Part shown: positions 1 through 10,352 of the stretch, piece by piece | Layout of the letters: each line of letters starts with the position of its first letter | Position numbering within the stretch: the stretch's first letter is position 1 | NCBI GenBank assembly: GCA_002205965.3 | Contig: NADL03000026.1 | Location: 62,001-126,000 of the forward strand | Length of the DNA: 64,000 nucleotides | Direction: 5' to 3' | From: Kappaphycus alvarezii | Lineage: Eukaryota > Rhodophyta > Florideophyceae > Gigartinales > Solieriaceae | Made by a program: the position numbers and the translations under genes | The notes under the pieces: generated by a model | What the model saw: only the letters and a program-made list of their open reading frames with translations | Databases searched by the model: none | Told to the model about the DNA's origin: nothing

Positions 1-2138
1 CCTTCTCAACCTCCTCCCCTGACCCAACCCACCCGACACCAGTCCGGGCTCCACCGTCCAATCCACCCCCTCCATCAACAGTTTTGCAAACTCTGCAGAG
101 GAAGCAAAGTCCTCCCGCCCTCTCCACCCCCGACCTTTCTATCGACACCATTTTCACCCGCGCATACGTCGCCCATCCATGCCGACTCTACTGACGACCC
201 TACCGAAATTAACAAGGATGTTTTTGCCTTTGTTACTGACAAGGCCATTCGCGATAACCAAAGTGACGCGTCTTCCTTGCAATCCACTTTATCCGTTCTT
301 AATCCGGAGGGCGTTTCATCAGCTTCTGGGATACCTTTATTCTTGTTTTGCTTGTGTATGTCGTCTATGTTTCCGTTTACGTCTACTCTTTCCTGGGCAT
401 TCTCAGCCCCTCCAGCCCTTGGTTCTGGGTCGAGCGTTTTCTCGATCTCGCCTTTCTCACAGACATCGTCCTCTCATTTTTCACGCCTATTACAAGCCCA
501 ACGGCGACTTGGAGAAGGATCCGCAGAAAATTAGATGTCGTACCTTTTCACGTGGTTCTCCTTGGACGCGCTGGCCACGTTTCCATGGGATATTATAGCG
601 CTTGGTGTCTACGGCACTGACTCCGTGGGTCCAAGTATTCTTCTTCTTCCCCGTTTTCTACGTCTTTTGAGGTTGACCAGACTCTTCCGGCTCGCACGTC
701 TGCTCCGAATGAACAAGAGATTCACCGACTTTGAAGTTAAGCTGCGTGTCAAATACGGTTACTTGAGATTGGTAACCCTCTTTTTCACAGTGACCTTGAT
801 TGCACACTGGTTTGCATGCCTGTTTTTCTACTTTGGCGCCATTACCGCCTCGACGTGTCAGGTAGGGGAGAATTGCGTGCACGTCAATTGGTTCGAGAGG
901 GAAGACGGGGACGGGGATATACCAAAGGGCACTTTGGCCGGTACGTGGCAGCGCTCTACTTTTCTGTCTACACCATTACTACGATTGGATACGGTGATGT
1001 GGTACCCGAAAACACGCGGAGAGGATGTATGTTATTGTGATCATGTTCCTTGGGGCGGCAATGTTTGCATACGTGATCTCACAGGTATCCAATATTCAAG
1101 ATGTTCTGAATGAGTCATCTGCAGAACACCGAAAAAATGGACCAGCTGACGGATTTTGCAAAGAACCGTGATTTGGCTCACGGTCTGCAGATGCGAATCC
1201 GGGAATGGTTTCAGAGAGAATACAGGAGGCAACGGGTGTTGGATGAGAAAAAGTTGCTAGAGGGGATAACCGGGGATTTGAGGAAGGAAGTCCTTGAATA
1301 TATCTACGAGCGACAGATGCTCGGGTCGAAACTTATTCAAGCATCCCGAAGAGAAACGGGGCCACGTGTATATGTCTATCAACGAGTTCACAGTACAGGG
1401 TGGAAGTACAGTGTACTCTAGAGGGGAAAAGCCCAAAGGGTTTTACGTAATCCAAGAAGGCAAGGTGGAGGTACAACTTTCCGACGGAAGTTTGCACGAG
1501 TATGGAAAGGGGGATATTTGGGGAGGACGGCATTATTTTTCAACGAGCGCGTGAGGAGAAGGCAGTATGCACGGAAGATACAGACTTGATCGAGGTACCG
1601 CGTGAAGGCGTTGATGCAGGTGTTGGATGAGACGGAAAAGTTGAGAAAGAAGTTGGAAGAGGAGGAGACTCTAAAGTTGTGGCAAAATCGATAAAGGCGG
1701 TGGAGGCGCAGATACGCTACGCTAAAGTCGCGAGAGACTTGCGGGAAAAGGCCGAGGCTGACTTTAGAGCTCGAGGGATTGTGTGGTGAATCGGTCGTAT
1801 GCGGTGGAACGAGGGGCGGAGGGTCGACTGGAGAATCGTTGTCTGCGTTTTCAATGTCAGAGGGGTTCGCGACGAGGAGGTACAGAGAGGGATGAGGAGA
1901 GAGTTTAACAGACGGAGGACGACGGGAGGAGATGGATGGACTGGGAGAGATGGAACGGATGAGAGCAGAGTTGGAAGAAAAGAGGAGACAAGTGCGGAGC
2001 TTGGAAGACCAATTGGAACGGCTACAAAATCAGTTGAACGAGATTGCCAGCGGCATCGGTGCGATGGCTCCCGCGAGTAATAGTCTATCTAATAGGTACA
2101 GAATGCAATTCAATGTGGACAGCAGATTTGTACTGTAA
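1..2138 (+). CDS. Voltage-gated K+ channel with cyclic-nucleotide-binding domain (frameshifted, 5' end may lie outside the window)
   Basis: Six-transmembrane K+ channel of the EAG/AKT-KAT type at the plasma or an internal membrane. Read across frames: an acidic cytosolic N-terminus (from about 200), S1 after NPEG (about 290-400), S2 with FLDLAFLTDIVLSFF (about 445-485), S3 WFSLDALATFPWDII, an S4 with regularly spaced arginines (PRFLRLLRLTRLFRLARLLR, about 650-710), S5 (about 765-835), pore and filter TTIGYGDVVP (about 975-1005), S6 (1025-1100), C-linker (1110-1330), a cNMP-binding domain ending GDIWGG plus a phosphate-cassette-like stretch (1370-1610), and a heptad-rich coiled coil (1930-2080) before the stop at 2136-2138. 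Reading frame changes near 345, 483, 535, 945, 1020, 1130, 1350 and 1530; the change at 1130 lies in a six-A run. Family assignment is firm. Gating polarity and ligand cannot be read from sequence. Confidence 0.85.
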
Positions 2139-2579
2139 TTGGCATTTTTGGGGTGCATGTATCAATGTCTCCTTTGCCACTTTCTGTAATTCTTAAACAT
2201 GAGTTTACATTATCAAGTACACGTGTTGGTTTGCAATTTTGGTACAGGTTTTTAAACCGGTTACAAGCATGCAGGGAGTCACCACGCTCATCAGGACAAA
2301 CGTTGCCGATGCCGGTCATGACCAGTGTACCCATACGTATACAACAACGCCAGCAAAAACTGCCGTATCCAAATCCGCCAGGGTCAAAAGGGTCCACACC
2401 ATCAGTGCGCAACCCGCGAAACGCCGCGCATTTCCTCAAACCCATCGCGCACACACCACAAAAACGACGCATATTGATTTGCACACCACACCACACCAAC
2501 GCCATTGTCAGCATTACGAAAACACACCACGCGTGTTTGTTCCAAACCCCAAAACGCACAAAAAGAAAAAAGAGGCAAC

Positions 2580-3113
2580 CTACCTGCGCCTGAGCATTAC
2601 CATAATCGGCGGCCCTGCGGTACCAAATCTCGGCACGATATGCGTGCCCGCACATTTGGGTAGCTCGAAAACGAGGGAGCGCCAAATAACGTCGGTACGG
2701 TCGACCAAAGCGCGCCACGAGTAGCAAACGGACCTGACTGCGGCGATATCACGAACATGAGTGAGTTGTGAGAAAATGGAAATTAGAATATCATCGGGGA
2801 GATGTGCGGGATGGATGACGGTGGTCGAGGATGGGAAAGGCGGGGGAGGCAGGAGGAGGACGCCGGTGTTGCGAAGCAGGCTGAGTGGACGTGGCGGGGC
2901 ATGGCTACCGGTAAGGACGGGGCCGTTGGGGAGGGGGGGGGCGGTTGGAGGCGATGACCGATGTGGGAATGGGATTGTTGAGGGATGCACGGCTTTTGTG
3001 AGGTCAGGAGGTGATATGAGCAAGTTGGGCACCCATGCCCATAAAGAGCGCTGTGAATTTCTTCTCCGCGATAATGACAGGCTGTCCTCACCTATGCCTC
3101 GCGCATGGCCCAA
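2580..3113 (-). CDS. F-box protein with a following Sel1-like repeat (3' end unresolved)
   Basis: The N-terminal half is proline/serine-rich. It is followed by an F-box at about residues 100-150 with the signature LPDDILISIFSQL and a Trp in DVIWRSLVF. F-boxes bind Skp1 in SCF ubiquitin ligases. In the other frame, at about 2580-2640, the protein continues AEIWYRRAADYGNAQAQ, which fits a Sel1-type helical repeat that would serve as substrate-binding region, so a frameshift lies near 2640. Directly after the last Gln codon the minus strand reads GTAGGT, a possible splice donor; no convincing downstream exon is visible before the K+ channel end at 2138, so the gene is either spliced in a way I cannot resolve or truncated. 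The gene is convergent with the channel gene. The start at 3113 is the longest choice; an internal Met cannot be excluded. Confidence 0.6.
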   Translation of the reverse strand: MGHARGIGEDSLSLSRRRNSQRSLWAWVPNLLISPPDLTKAVHPSTIPFPHRSSPPTAPPLPNGPVLTGSHAPPRPLSLLRNTGVLLLPPPPFPSSTTVIHPAHLPDDILISIFSQLTHVRDIAAVRSVCYSWRALVDRTDVIWRSLVFELPKCAGTHIVPRFGTAGPPIMVMLRRR

Positions 3114-3165
3114 TCATTGCATGCCACCACATTTGAAGCGAAGGAGCGCCTGTAATAGTTGATTA

Positions 3166-3344
3166 TGTACAGTACAGTACAGTATATTCGTTGCAGATGC
3201 TACGTACTGTCATGATATCCAATGCACGAGTCTTGCTGAATTACAGGGCGTGCATTCGGATTGTGAAATAACAACTTGGTGACTGGCACGATTGCATATC
3301 TGTAGTGCACTGGTTGGGTACAGTGGTACAGTACAGTACAGTAT
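3166..3344. repeat. TACAG-type palindromic short repeats
   Basis: Two short tandem tracts of the pentamer GTACA/TACAG lie at 3166-3184 and 3317-3344 in the intergenic spacer upstream of the GGT gene. Because GTAC is self-complementary, each tract can fold on itself. The same motif recurs in other spacers of the window. Confidence 0.8.
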
Positions 3345-3627
3345 TGCGCCTTTTGGAATACTGAAACAGTAGTGCAAAACGTTGCAACCGGGTGATGGAA
3401 TTTTGTTTAACGGGTATTCCAAAATATACCCGCTTAACAAAACACCTCAAACCTCACCAATCAATTCAATTGCCACCTCTCCAACGCACAAGAATACACA
3501 TATCGAGCTCCTTCCAAGGATGCCACTCAAATGCTTCAAATCAAAGCCATATCTCCTTTCTGCTTTGCTCCACAAGAAACCCAACCTCGTAGCAGGAGCA
3601 ATCTCGTTTTTCAGTCATGTCTTGCAA

Positions 3628-5266
3628 TGAAATGCACGCCATGCTATCCTCGCTCACCCCCCACCCCCTCGTCACCAAGTCCACGTAACCATAACCATAC
3701 CATGTTAACCAGCCCCCCAAATACGGCCGTGCCGCCATCGCCTCCTCTCAACCACTTGCCACCACAATCGGTCTGGACATCTCTTACGTCATGGCAACGC
3801 AATAGACGCCGCTATAGCGGTTGCAGCCGCATTGTCAGTAACCGAGCCATGTTCCACCGGATTAGGTGGCGATGCGTTTGCATTAGTGTACACAGCACGG
3901 GATGCCAAAATCACAGCGTACATGGCAATGGCGCAGCACCTGAATTACTAAGTGCGGCCATGTGTAAGACAAGACCGGATGTACGATCACCGCACACGAT
4001 ACGGTGCCAGGGGCTGTAGCGTTATGGTGTGACATGTTGGACCGGTGGGGTAGTATGGCGAGGGATGAGGTGTTGAAGGGGGCGATTGATTTGGCGGAGG
4101 ATGGATTTCCGGTGGGAAAGGTTACGGCGCGTTGTGGAGGCAAGGGGAGGATGTGTTGAAGACGGGGAGAGGGGGCGGGAGTTGCTGATGGCGGATGGAC
4201 GGGGTGGTGGAGGGCGCCCGGGAGGGGGAAATGTGGAAGAATAAGGGGGTGGCACGGGTGTTGAGGGGGATTGCGAGGGAGGGTAAAGATGGGTTTTACA
4301 AAGGGGCGGTGGCTGGTGGGATGGTGGCTGTTGTACGGGCGTTGGGCGGGGTTTTGACGATGCGGGATTTGGAGAAACATAATACGGGTTTGCGGATGCT
4401 GTGGGGATCGGGTATCGGGGGTATGATGTGTGGGAGGTGGGGATGCCGGCTCAGGGGGTGGTGGCGCTGATGGCGTTGGGTGTGGTTGAGGGATGGGATA
4501 TGGGGGGTATTGAGGATGAGGAGCGGTACCATTTGATGGTTGAGGGTGTGCGAATGGGGTTTGGAGAGGGGGTGAGGGTGATTCGGGAGGGTGGGGGGTG
4601 CGATGAAGTTTTGAGTAAGGGGTTTGTGGAGGGTTGAGGGGAAAGGTGGGGGACAGAAAGGCAGAGGTGAGATGGGGGGGATGGATGGGAGGCGCGGAAC
4701 GGTTCAGTTTTGTGTGGTGGACAAACGGGAATGCGGTGTCGATGGTGCAAAGTAATTACATGGGGTTTGGGACGGGCATGTGCCGAGGGGGATGGGATTT
4801 TCGCTTCACAATCGTGGGCTCAACTTTGTGTTTGGGGATAAGAAACATCCAAACGCGGTTAAAGGCGGGAAGAAGCCGTATCATACGATAATACCGGGAT
4901 GATTACCAAAGGTGGAAAGTTGTTTGCGGTTTTGGGGGTGATGGGGAGTTACATGCAGCCACAGGGTCATGTGCAGGTGATTCATGGTTTGGTGGATCGG
5001 GGATTGAATGCGCAAGAGGCGTTGGATAGACCAAGGTTTCGGGTGACGGGGCCATTTTCAAGTGGAGAGGGTTTAGGAGAGGAGGAGGTGTTGGTGGAGG
5101 AGGAGTTTGACGAGGAGTTGGCGGAGAGTCTGAGAAGGAGAGGCATGTGGTGAAGGTTGGAGATCGGGAATTGTTTGGAAGGGGACAGGTGATTGTGGTA
5201 CGAGAGGATGGAGTAGTTGAGGCGGGGTCCGATGTTCGAGCCGATGGTTCTGCTGCTGTGATGTAG
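3628..5266 (+). CDS. Gamma-glutamyltransferase / gamma-glutamyl-acyltransferase family (Ntn hydrolase), frameshifted
   Basis: Transfers or hydrolyses the gamma-glutamyl group of glutathione-like substrates; family members self-cleave before a catalytic Thr. Visible in order across frames: [10 protein letters not shown] (about 3730), [19 protein letters not shown] and [11 protein letters not shown] (3790-3890), PGAV...[23 protein letters not shown] (about 4010-4115), AVAGGM and LGG with DL (about 4300-4380), the E-x2-P-x-Q-G-like [11 protein letters not shown] (4440), [10 protein letters not shown] with the presumed nucleophile Thr (about 4696), [16 protein letters not shown] (4730-4770), then [38 protein letters not shown] and an AGSDVRADG tail ending at 5264-5266. 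Total about 540 codons, normal for the bacterial/YwrD-like branch. At least five frame changes interrupt it. No signal peptide is evident. The first codons (3628 or 3640) are a choice, not a certainty. Confidence 0.85.
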
Positions 5267-6087
5267 CTACACAAAGTACAGTACCTAGGATTGTACGTAG
5301 CTTTGCAACAACTCGGCGCGATTCTGCGACGGGGACACCGCGCAGCGAATCGAAACTGAAACTTTAATTTTCAAAGCATTCAAGGTATGTGAGCCTGTAA
5401 GACGTGGCATGACTTGGAAATATGACTCGACGGAATGGCGGGAAACAGCCTTGGGACGCACACTTTCGCGCGGTTTTCGTTGCAACGACGACTCTGTACC
5501 ATGTGCTGCGGGACAATCCTCCAACTTTGTACCGAAACAAAAAGGCAAAGCAAAAGTATAGCCATTCCTTTCCTGCCCGCCCAACCTTACCCAGGGTACA
5601 CAATACCCTAAAATTTCGAAACAAAAAAGTTTGAAAAACTATAAAACGAGTCGGTCCATGCCATGCAGCAACACTAAAAATGGTTGAAAAAAATAATATT
5701 GAAGAACTTGCCACGACGTGAAAACAAAAATTAAAAAAAGGACAGAATACAACAATTATATTTTTCGCTGTTTACGCTGTTTTTCCGCCTTCTGGAGTCT
5801 TCAAGCCCCCCCCTGCCGGAAATCTACCTGTGCGACGTCCATCCGGACTCAATTTCACCTGCCGTCGTTGTTCATATTAAACCACCAGCACAAGGCACGC
5901 CGCCGGACCCCAACGATTCACTTCAAGCTTTCTTTGGGATTCGCCCTTGTCATATAAAAGCTTGACGCCACCCGGTAAGACAAACTTCCACCCCCTCCTG
6001 CCCTCCTACACCCACCAACCTTCCTCCGCCCTTCCACCTTTTGAACCTTCCACCCCAACGACCCCCTCCTAGTCATTGCTATTCAAC
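5267..6087. other. Intergenic spacer and probable promoter/leader of the BET gene
   Basis: No gene supported. The last 130 bases before the ATG at 6088 are strongly pyrimidine-rich (CCACCCCCTCC-type tracts), like the leaders of other genes here. A-rich stretches at 5690-5760 precede it. Open frames on the minus strand are unsupported. Confidence 0.5.
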
Positions 6088-7214
6088 ATGGTGGACGCAC
6101 GTCGCAAGAAGGAACGTCGTCGCGAACCCCGAGGCCAACCGAAAAACTTACTCCGTTTGATCTCCCCCGACCGTGCCGTCGCCGCCAAGCAACGCACCTT
6201 TTGCAAGAATCTCATCAATCAGATTCTTGATGATGAGTCAAGTCTCTCTTTCTCCCAGCCTGTCCGCGAGTTGTGGGATATGTCTCAGCTTCACGATTAC
6301 TTTGAGAAGATCAAAGAACCGATGGATTTGGGTACAGTCAAGAAAACCTTAATTAATCCAACCGGCTTTGTCAACACGACCACTCAACTCTTTGATCCTA
6401 ATGCCTTTCGCAGGGATGTCCGCTTGTCTTTCTCATGCCATGGACTTTAATTCTAAAGGCACGGATTTGTACCGCTTGGCCCATCGCTTCATCTCTTTTA
6501 TCGACAAGGAAATGGTCGATTTGCCGGGCCTGTCTTCCTCGGAAGGAGAGGGGCAAGCCAGCCCGGATCATCAACCAACAAGGGCGATAAAGCAGAGAGT
6601 TCAACCCCTATCCAGGAGCACGATGCGAGGAAGGAAGCCACAATGACTCACAACGGCGACGACGAAATAGTCGAGGACAAGAGCGATAAGGCCGATGATG
6701 AAATCGATGCGCAGAACGATGGCAAGAAGGATACAGATGCATCGGTGGAGGATAGGAAGATGATGAACCAGATGCGGAGACGGAAAAGTTGACTCGTCAG
6801 ATCACTGCTCTGGAGAACCAGCGGAAGCATGCGGAGGCCGAACTTGCCGAGATGGAACTAATGAGGAATGTTCCTTTGACTCACGACGAAAGCATCAAGT
6901 TGAGGGATGAGGTCGAGGCCTTGCCTTGGGAGATGTCGAAGAAGGTTGTCAAGATTCTCCAAAAGTATGTCGACGAGGCCTTGTTGGATTCCAAGGAGAG
7001 TGATCCGGAGTTTGTGCTCTTGGAGTTCTCCACTGTGGAGCCGCGTCTTTTGAGGGACATTGAGGAGTTGATTCGGCCGAATCCAAAGGCTGAGAAAGAG
7101 AAGAATGCAATTACAAACTTGAACGAGGAGATTGCGGCGCTGCAGAGGAAGCTGAAGAGGAAACCCGAGCGCGATCATGGATCCGTGAAGAAGAAGCCGC
7201 GGAGACGTCGCTAG
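6088..7214 (+). CDS. BET-type bromodomain protein with NET domain (frameshifted)
   Basis: Chromatin reader that binds acetyl-lysine on histones and recruits transcription regulators. A basic N-terminus (about residues 1-35) is followed by a single bromodomain from CKNLINQIL to about codon 150, with the hallmark PMDLGTVKKTL in the ZA loop. The frame changes near 6420; the continuing frame gives NAMDFNSKGTDLYRLAHRFI, with the acetyl-lysine-binding Asn in DFN. An acidic linker (about 6650-6780) is followed, after a second frame change near 6785, by a coiled coil and a NET domain beginning PLTHDESIKLRDEVEALP and ending LLRDIEELIRP, then a lysine/arginine-rich tail KKKPRRRR. One bromodomain plus NET is the plant/algal GTE arrangement. 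The start at 6088 (MVDARRKK) is the first Met of the conserved frame. Confidence 0.85.
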
Positions 7215-8403
7215 GCCCTCGTTTGTGGTGTCTTTGTTGCTAGTAGGTCTCATTTGTGGTTGCCGCTGGCTACATTCTACTGAGACACCTAGGTATTGGA
7301 ATGGCATCTATTCCTCACAAGGTGCTAGAGACTTGTCAGGTCTAGGCGTTTTCCGTGTCTTGTTCAGAATGCTCAAAAGTAATCATAATCAGACGCGTAG
7401 TTTCAGGCAAAGCGATACAGGTTTTAGGTTTCTTGTTCGCGAAGACTAGGGTAGAGGAGAAGAAGTAGCTGGAACCGCGCCATTTAAAAGGCATTCTGTA
7501 AACTTGCAGAGGCAATCGCTATTGACTTTATGAAAGGCATTCTTTAAACTTGGAGGGCAACCGCAATTGGCTTTATGTACAAAGACGTTATTCGAAGCTG
7601 AAGTTGCACTAAAAGAGGTTGAATTGAACCTTTGCAACTTTTCGTGTTTGTGTTGGAAGAACATCCAGGAGAACAGATCGTAATGGGTCTTCATCTTCAT
7701 AAAGCAGACAAAGGTCACTGGCAGCTGCACAAGGACAACACTGTCCGCGCTAGGTCGGTAAGCGAGAAATCTGTCCAAACTTTGGCGAAAAACATGGCTG
7801 CAATACTGAAAATTTGAATGGTTGGGCGCTTAGGTCCCAACACATGTCTCTTGTTAATTGGCCTATATTATGGCCCTCCACGATGGAACAAGTCAAAATA
7901 TGCCATGGAATCACTCTGGCATGTGACATATTCCCTTCCAAATTGTTCCAACTTCGTCGAATCATTGAAAATTTCGTTATAATGTCCAACTCCCTTTCGA
8001 AAAAGTCTACAGAACTTGATCAATTTTGAATTGCTTTCAATCCAGATGGGCACTATAATAGTGTGTCTGCGGTGGCGATCAAAATGCTGGTGATCCAAAT
8101 GGAGGCTCAAAAAAAGTCCATTTATCGTTGCAAATACAGTAGATCACTTAGATTTGGGATCAGAAGATGTAATCATAATCTGGATCAAGGTGGGTATAGT
8201 TCGTACGGTAAAGTACAGTACGATAAACAGTTCTGTACTGTAATACCAAGTATCCTCGCTGAAACTTCTAAGACATCCGGGTACTGTACAGAATTGTACA
8301 ATCGAGCAGGACTGAATAGTACCGCACCAAACGTCCCTCTAAAGTTGAGAGAATCTTTACTCTTTACTTTGCTTGAGTCTACACCGACTGACCGACTAAT
8401 CAG
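7215..8403. other. Spacer downstream of the BET gene, no supported gene
   Basis: Contains a short tandem duplication (listed separately) and a TACGGTAAAGTACAGTACG-like tract near 8200-8235. Open frames on both strands show no recognisable domain or composition typical of the coding regions here. Confidence 0.4.
7487..7577. repeat. Imperfect tandem duplication, two units of about 45 bp
   Basis: Unit one (7487-7532) and unit two (7533-7577) both start AAAGGCATTCT, share TAAACTTG and end GACTTTATG or GGCTTTATG; they differ at several positions. It lies about 270 bp after the BET stop codon. Function unknown. Confidence 0.85.
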
Positions 8404-8808
8404 TTAAGAGCGAACTGGATGGACCACATCGGTCACGTGCAGTGGGGCCCGCGATATGATGGCCATAGCCACCGCCGACCACAAAGTGCAACTGATAACG
8501 CTGGTAGGTGCGTGTGCGAATCGTAGCGTCCGAGGTGTGGCATTTCGTGGCAACACGTGGTACAAACTCCTCGATGAATAATGCGGTATCCGGAGAAGGG
8601 GCACCGACGGAGTTGAAAACCAGAGGCTGGAATCGGAAACCTGGGTCGCGGGAGGGCAGAAAGGGGGGGACCAGGCGCCTTGACAGCTTGTGCTGTAGGT
8701 CCTGGACCGTGCGTTGGTGCGTGAGGGCGGCAGCCCCACCGGCGACTTGCGTCGCTTCGGTGATTGAAGTTTAGGTGCTTCCCTGTACAGTACTGTGCCG
8801 AAGTTCAC
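8404..8808 (-). pseudogene. Reverse-transcriptase C-terminal domain fragment (GDHA/RHN family)
   Basis: In shifting frames the minus strand reads a series of motifs in the same order as the better preserved copy at 8936-9676: VQDL followed by KLSRRLVPP, GFRFQPLVFNS, TSDATIRTR and YQR. It is therefore a partial paralogue of that RT C-terminal domain, oriented head-away from it. Several frame changes are needed and no complete ORF remains. The fragment carries neither the catalytic RT palm nor the zinc motif. Confidence 0.55.
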
Positions 8809-8935
8809 TGCGTCACACCGGAAAGTCGCTGATGCTTATCGGAGCATCATGCTCCATCGCCGCCTCGGTCGTCCAGTAAACGCAGACTCGATCCCGCCAA
8901 AGTGTCACCAACACTCTGACAACATGGCCCTTTAG

Positions 8936-9676
8936 GCCGCTTGTAGTCTGGAGATAAATAAATGTTCATCGCACCACTGCAAGCAGACGCTTGATCTGTA
9001 TGGAGACCATGCAGCTGCCTGCAGCCACGCGGGGTTTGGCCGCCTACACCGCCATAACTCCATCCATAACACCCTCGCATACCGTGTCTTCCGCGCTGCG
9101 GATTTGGATTACAAATTCAAGGTCCCGTTGCAAATTCCTGGAACCGATCTTCGGCCTGCGGAACTCCTTGTGCAACCACCGGCCCCTGCCATCGGCCTAA
9201 AGCAACGGCCGATTTTCTTTGACTTTGTTATTGTTTCTCCCTTGAACCCGACCTCAGTCACGAAAGCATCGCAAGCCGTCGCAGGCGCCGCCGCTCAAGC
9301 TTACCGCCACAAGGTCCAGGACCTTGAGCGCAAGCTCTCCAGACGCCTTGTACCACCATCTGATAACTCGTCTCGCCACCTGGATTTCCGCTTCCAGCCA
9401 TTCGCTCTCGACTCCCTTAGGGCGGCATCCGCGGCCACTGTTCTGTTTCAGGAAACGTTCAATCCGTGGATTGCGACCAGATACCACACCTCGGACGCCA
9501 CTATTCGCACGCGAATCTATCAGCACCTCAGCTTTGTTCTATGGTCCTCGGTGGCTTTGGCCGTCAATTCCCGCGCCCCGCTGCAGGTGACCTATGCGGA
9601 CCGTCCAGTTAGTTCTATACTTAATAGTCGGTTAGTGAGTGTACACTCTAGAAATATGATGAGTAAGAACAGTTAG
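8936..9676 (+). pseudogene. C-terminal part of a reverse transcriptase with C-x4-C...GDHA-x2-C...RHN motif, open frame
   Basis: One open frame of about 245 codons. It starts with CSSHHC and LDLYGDHAAAC, a Cys/His cluster, then HRHNSIHNTLAYRVF, LQIPGTDLRPAELLVQ, FFDFVIVSPLNPTSVTKASQAV, RHKVQDLERKLSRRL, FRFQPFALDSLRAAS and TIRTRIYQHLSFVLWSSVALAVNSRAPLQ. This order is known to me from the C-terminal region of a class of retroelement RTs widespread in algae, protists and invertebrates, where it follows the RT domain; its role is not established. The RT palm is absent upstream, so this is a 5'-truncated copy, but the preserved frame sets it apart from its neighbours. Immediately downstream is a coiled-coil ORF. 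Confidence 0.65.
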
Positions 9677-10032
9677 ACGTAGAGGCGGAGAATAAGTGCG
9701 AGGAGGGAGAACAACGCCTTAAGGCGGAGAATGCATGTGAGGGGGAAAGAGAAAGACGCCTGGAGGCGGAGAGTGCGTGCGCGAAAGAGCGAAAAGGACG
9801 CCTCCAAGAGCCAAGAGTGCGTTTGGCATTACAGGAACAAATTCGCAAGTTCCACGGGGAGGATCGTACCGCTAAAGGGTCTGGAAGCGCAACGGCGGAA
9901 AAGGTGACGGTGGAAAGCAAAGGGACAGCAATGGTCCTGCGGCCGCTGCGTAGTCGTCGTAAGGACCGTAATTTTTTTAAGCTCGCTGTGACGGGTGGCT
10001 GCGGAAGGCAGGATCGGAAGTATATCCCGTGA
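9665..10032 (+). CDS. Short charged coiled-coil ORF with internal triplication
   Basis: About 118 codons are open from the frame at 9675 to the stop at 10030-10032, with no obvious start unless the frame changes near the ATGATG at 9657. The first third contains three successive copies of a 13-14 residue unit of the type AENACEGERERRLE (9690-9810), giving a highly charged heptad-like helix. A basic Arg-rich stretch (LRPLRSRRKDR) lies near the C-terminus. It begins directly after the RT C-terminal ORF and may be an accessory (gag-like) part of the same element or an unrelated gene. I do not recognise a family. Confidence 0.4.
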
Positions 10033-10352
10033 TGAGGTCACGCAAGATTCTTTAGGACAGTGCTGCCGTAAACACGCAGCTCTCGCGTCATAGTCCATGG
10101 AGTCTCACGCCCAATACCAGATGTGTCAACTAAGTGTTCGATCCGCATGCGTAGGTGCGGTGGGGTCTGATTTTTGAACGGGTCTCGCAGAGGAGTAGCA
10201 AAACCTACATGCGACATAAAGGTAGCATTTGTTTACCTCATGTCATTTCTGCGGGATACTCTGACGGGACTGTACTTGATGCGACGAGCTAATGGGTTGA
10301 GTCGTATCAGCCGCATGCAGTTAAGCACGAGAAAGGACACAGCCTGGGCCGA

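Noticed and set aside
1-2138. Introns in place of frameshifts in the K+ channel
   Set aside because: The frame changes occur within a few bases with conserved residues on both sides and no room for even a tiny GT-AG intron at most sites.
2153-2724. Plus-strand open frames over the F-box gene 3' part
   Set aside because: They mirror the G-rich minus-strand sequence; no domain, and the minus strand has the F-box and Sel1 motifs.
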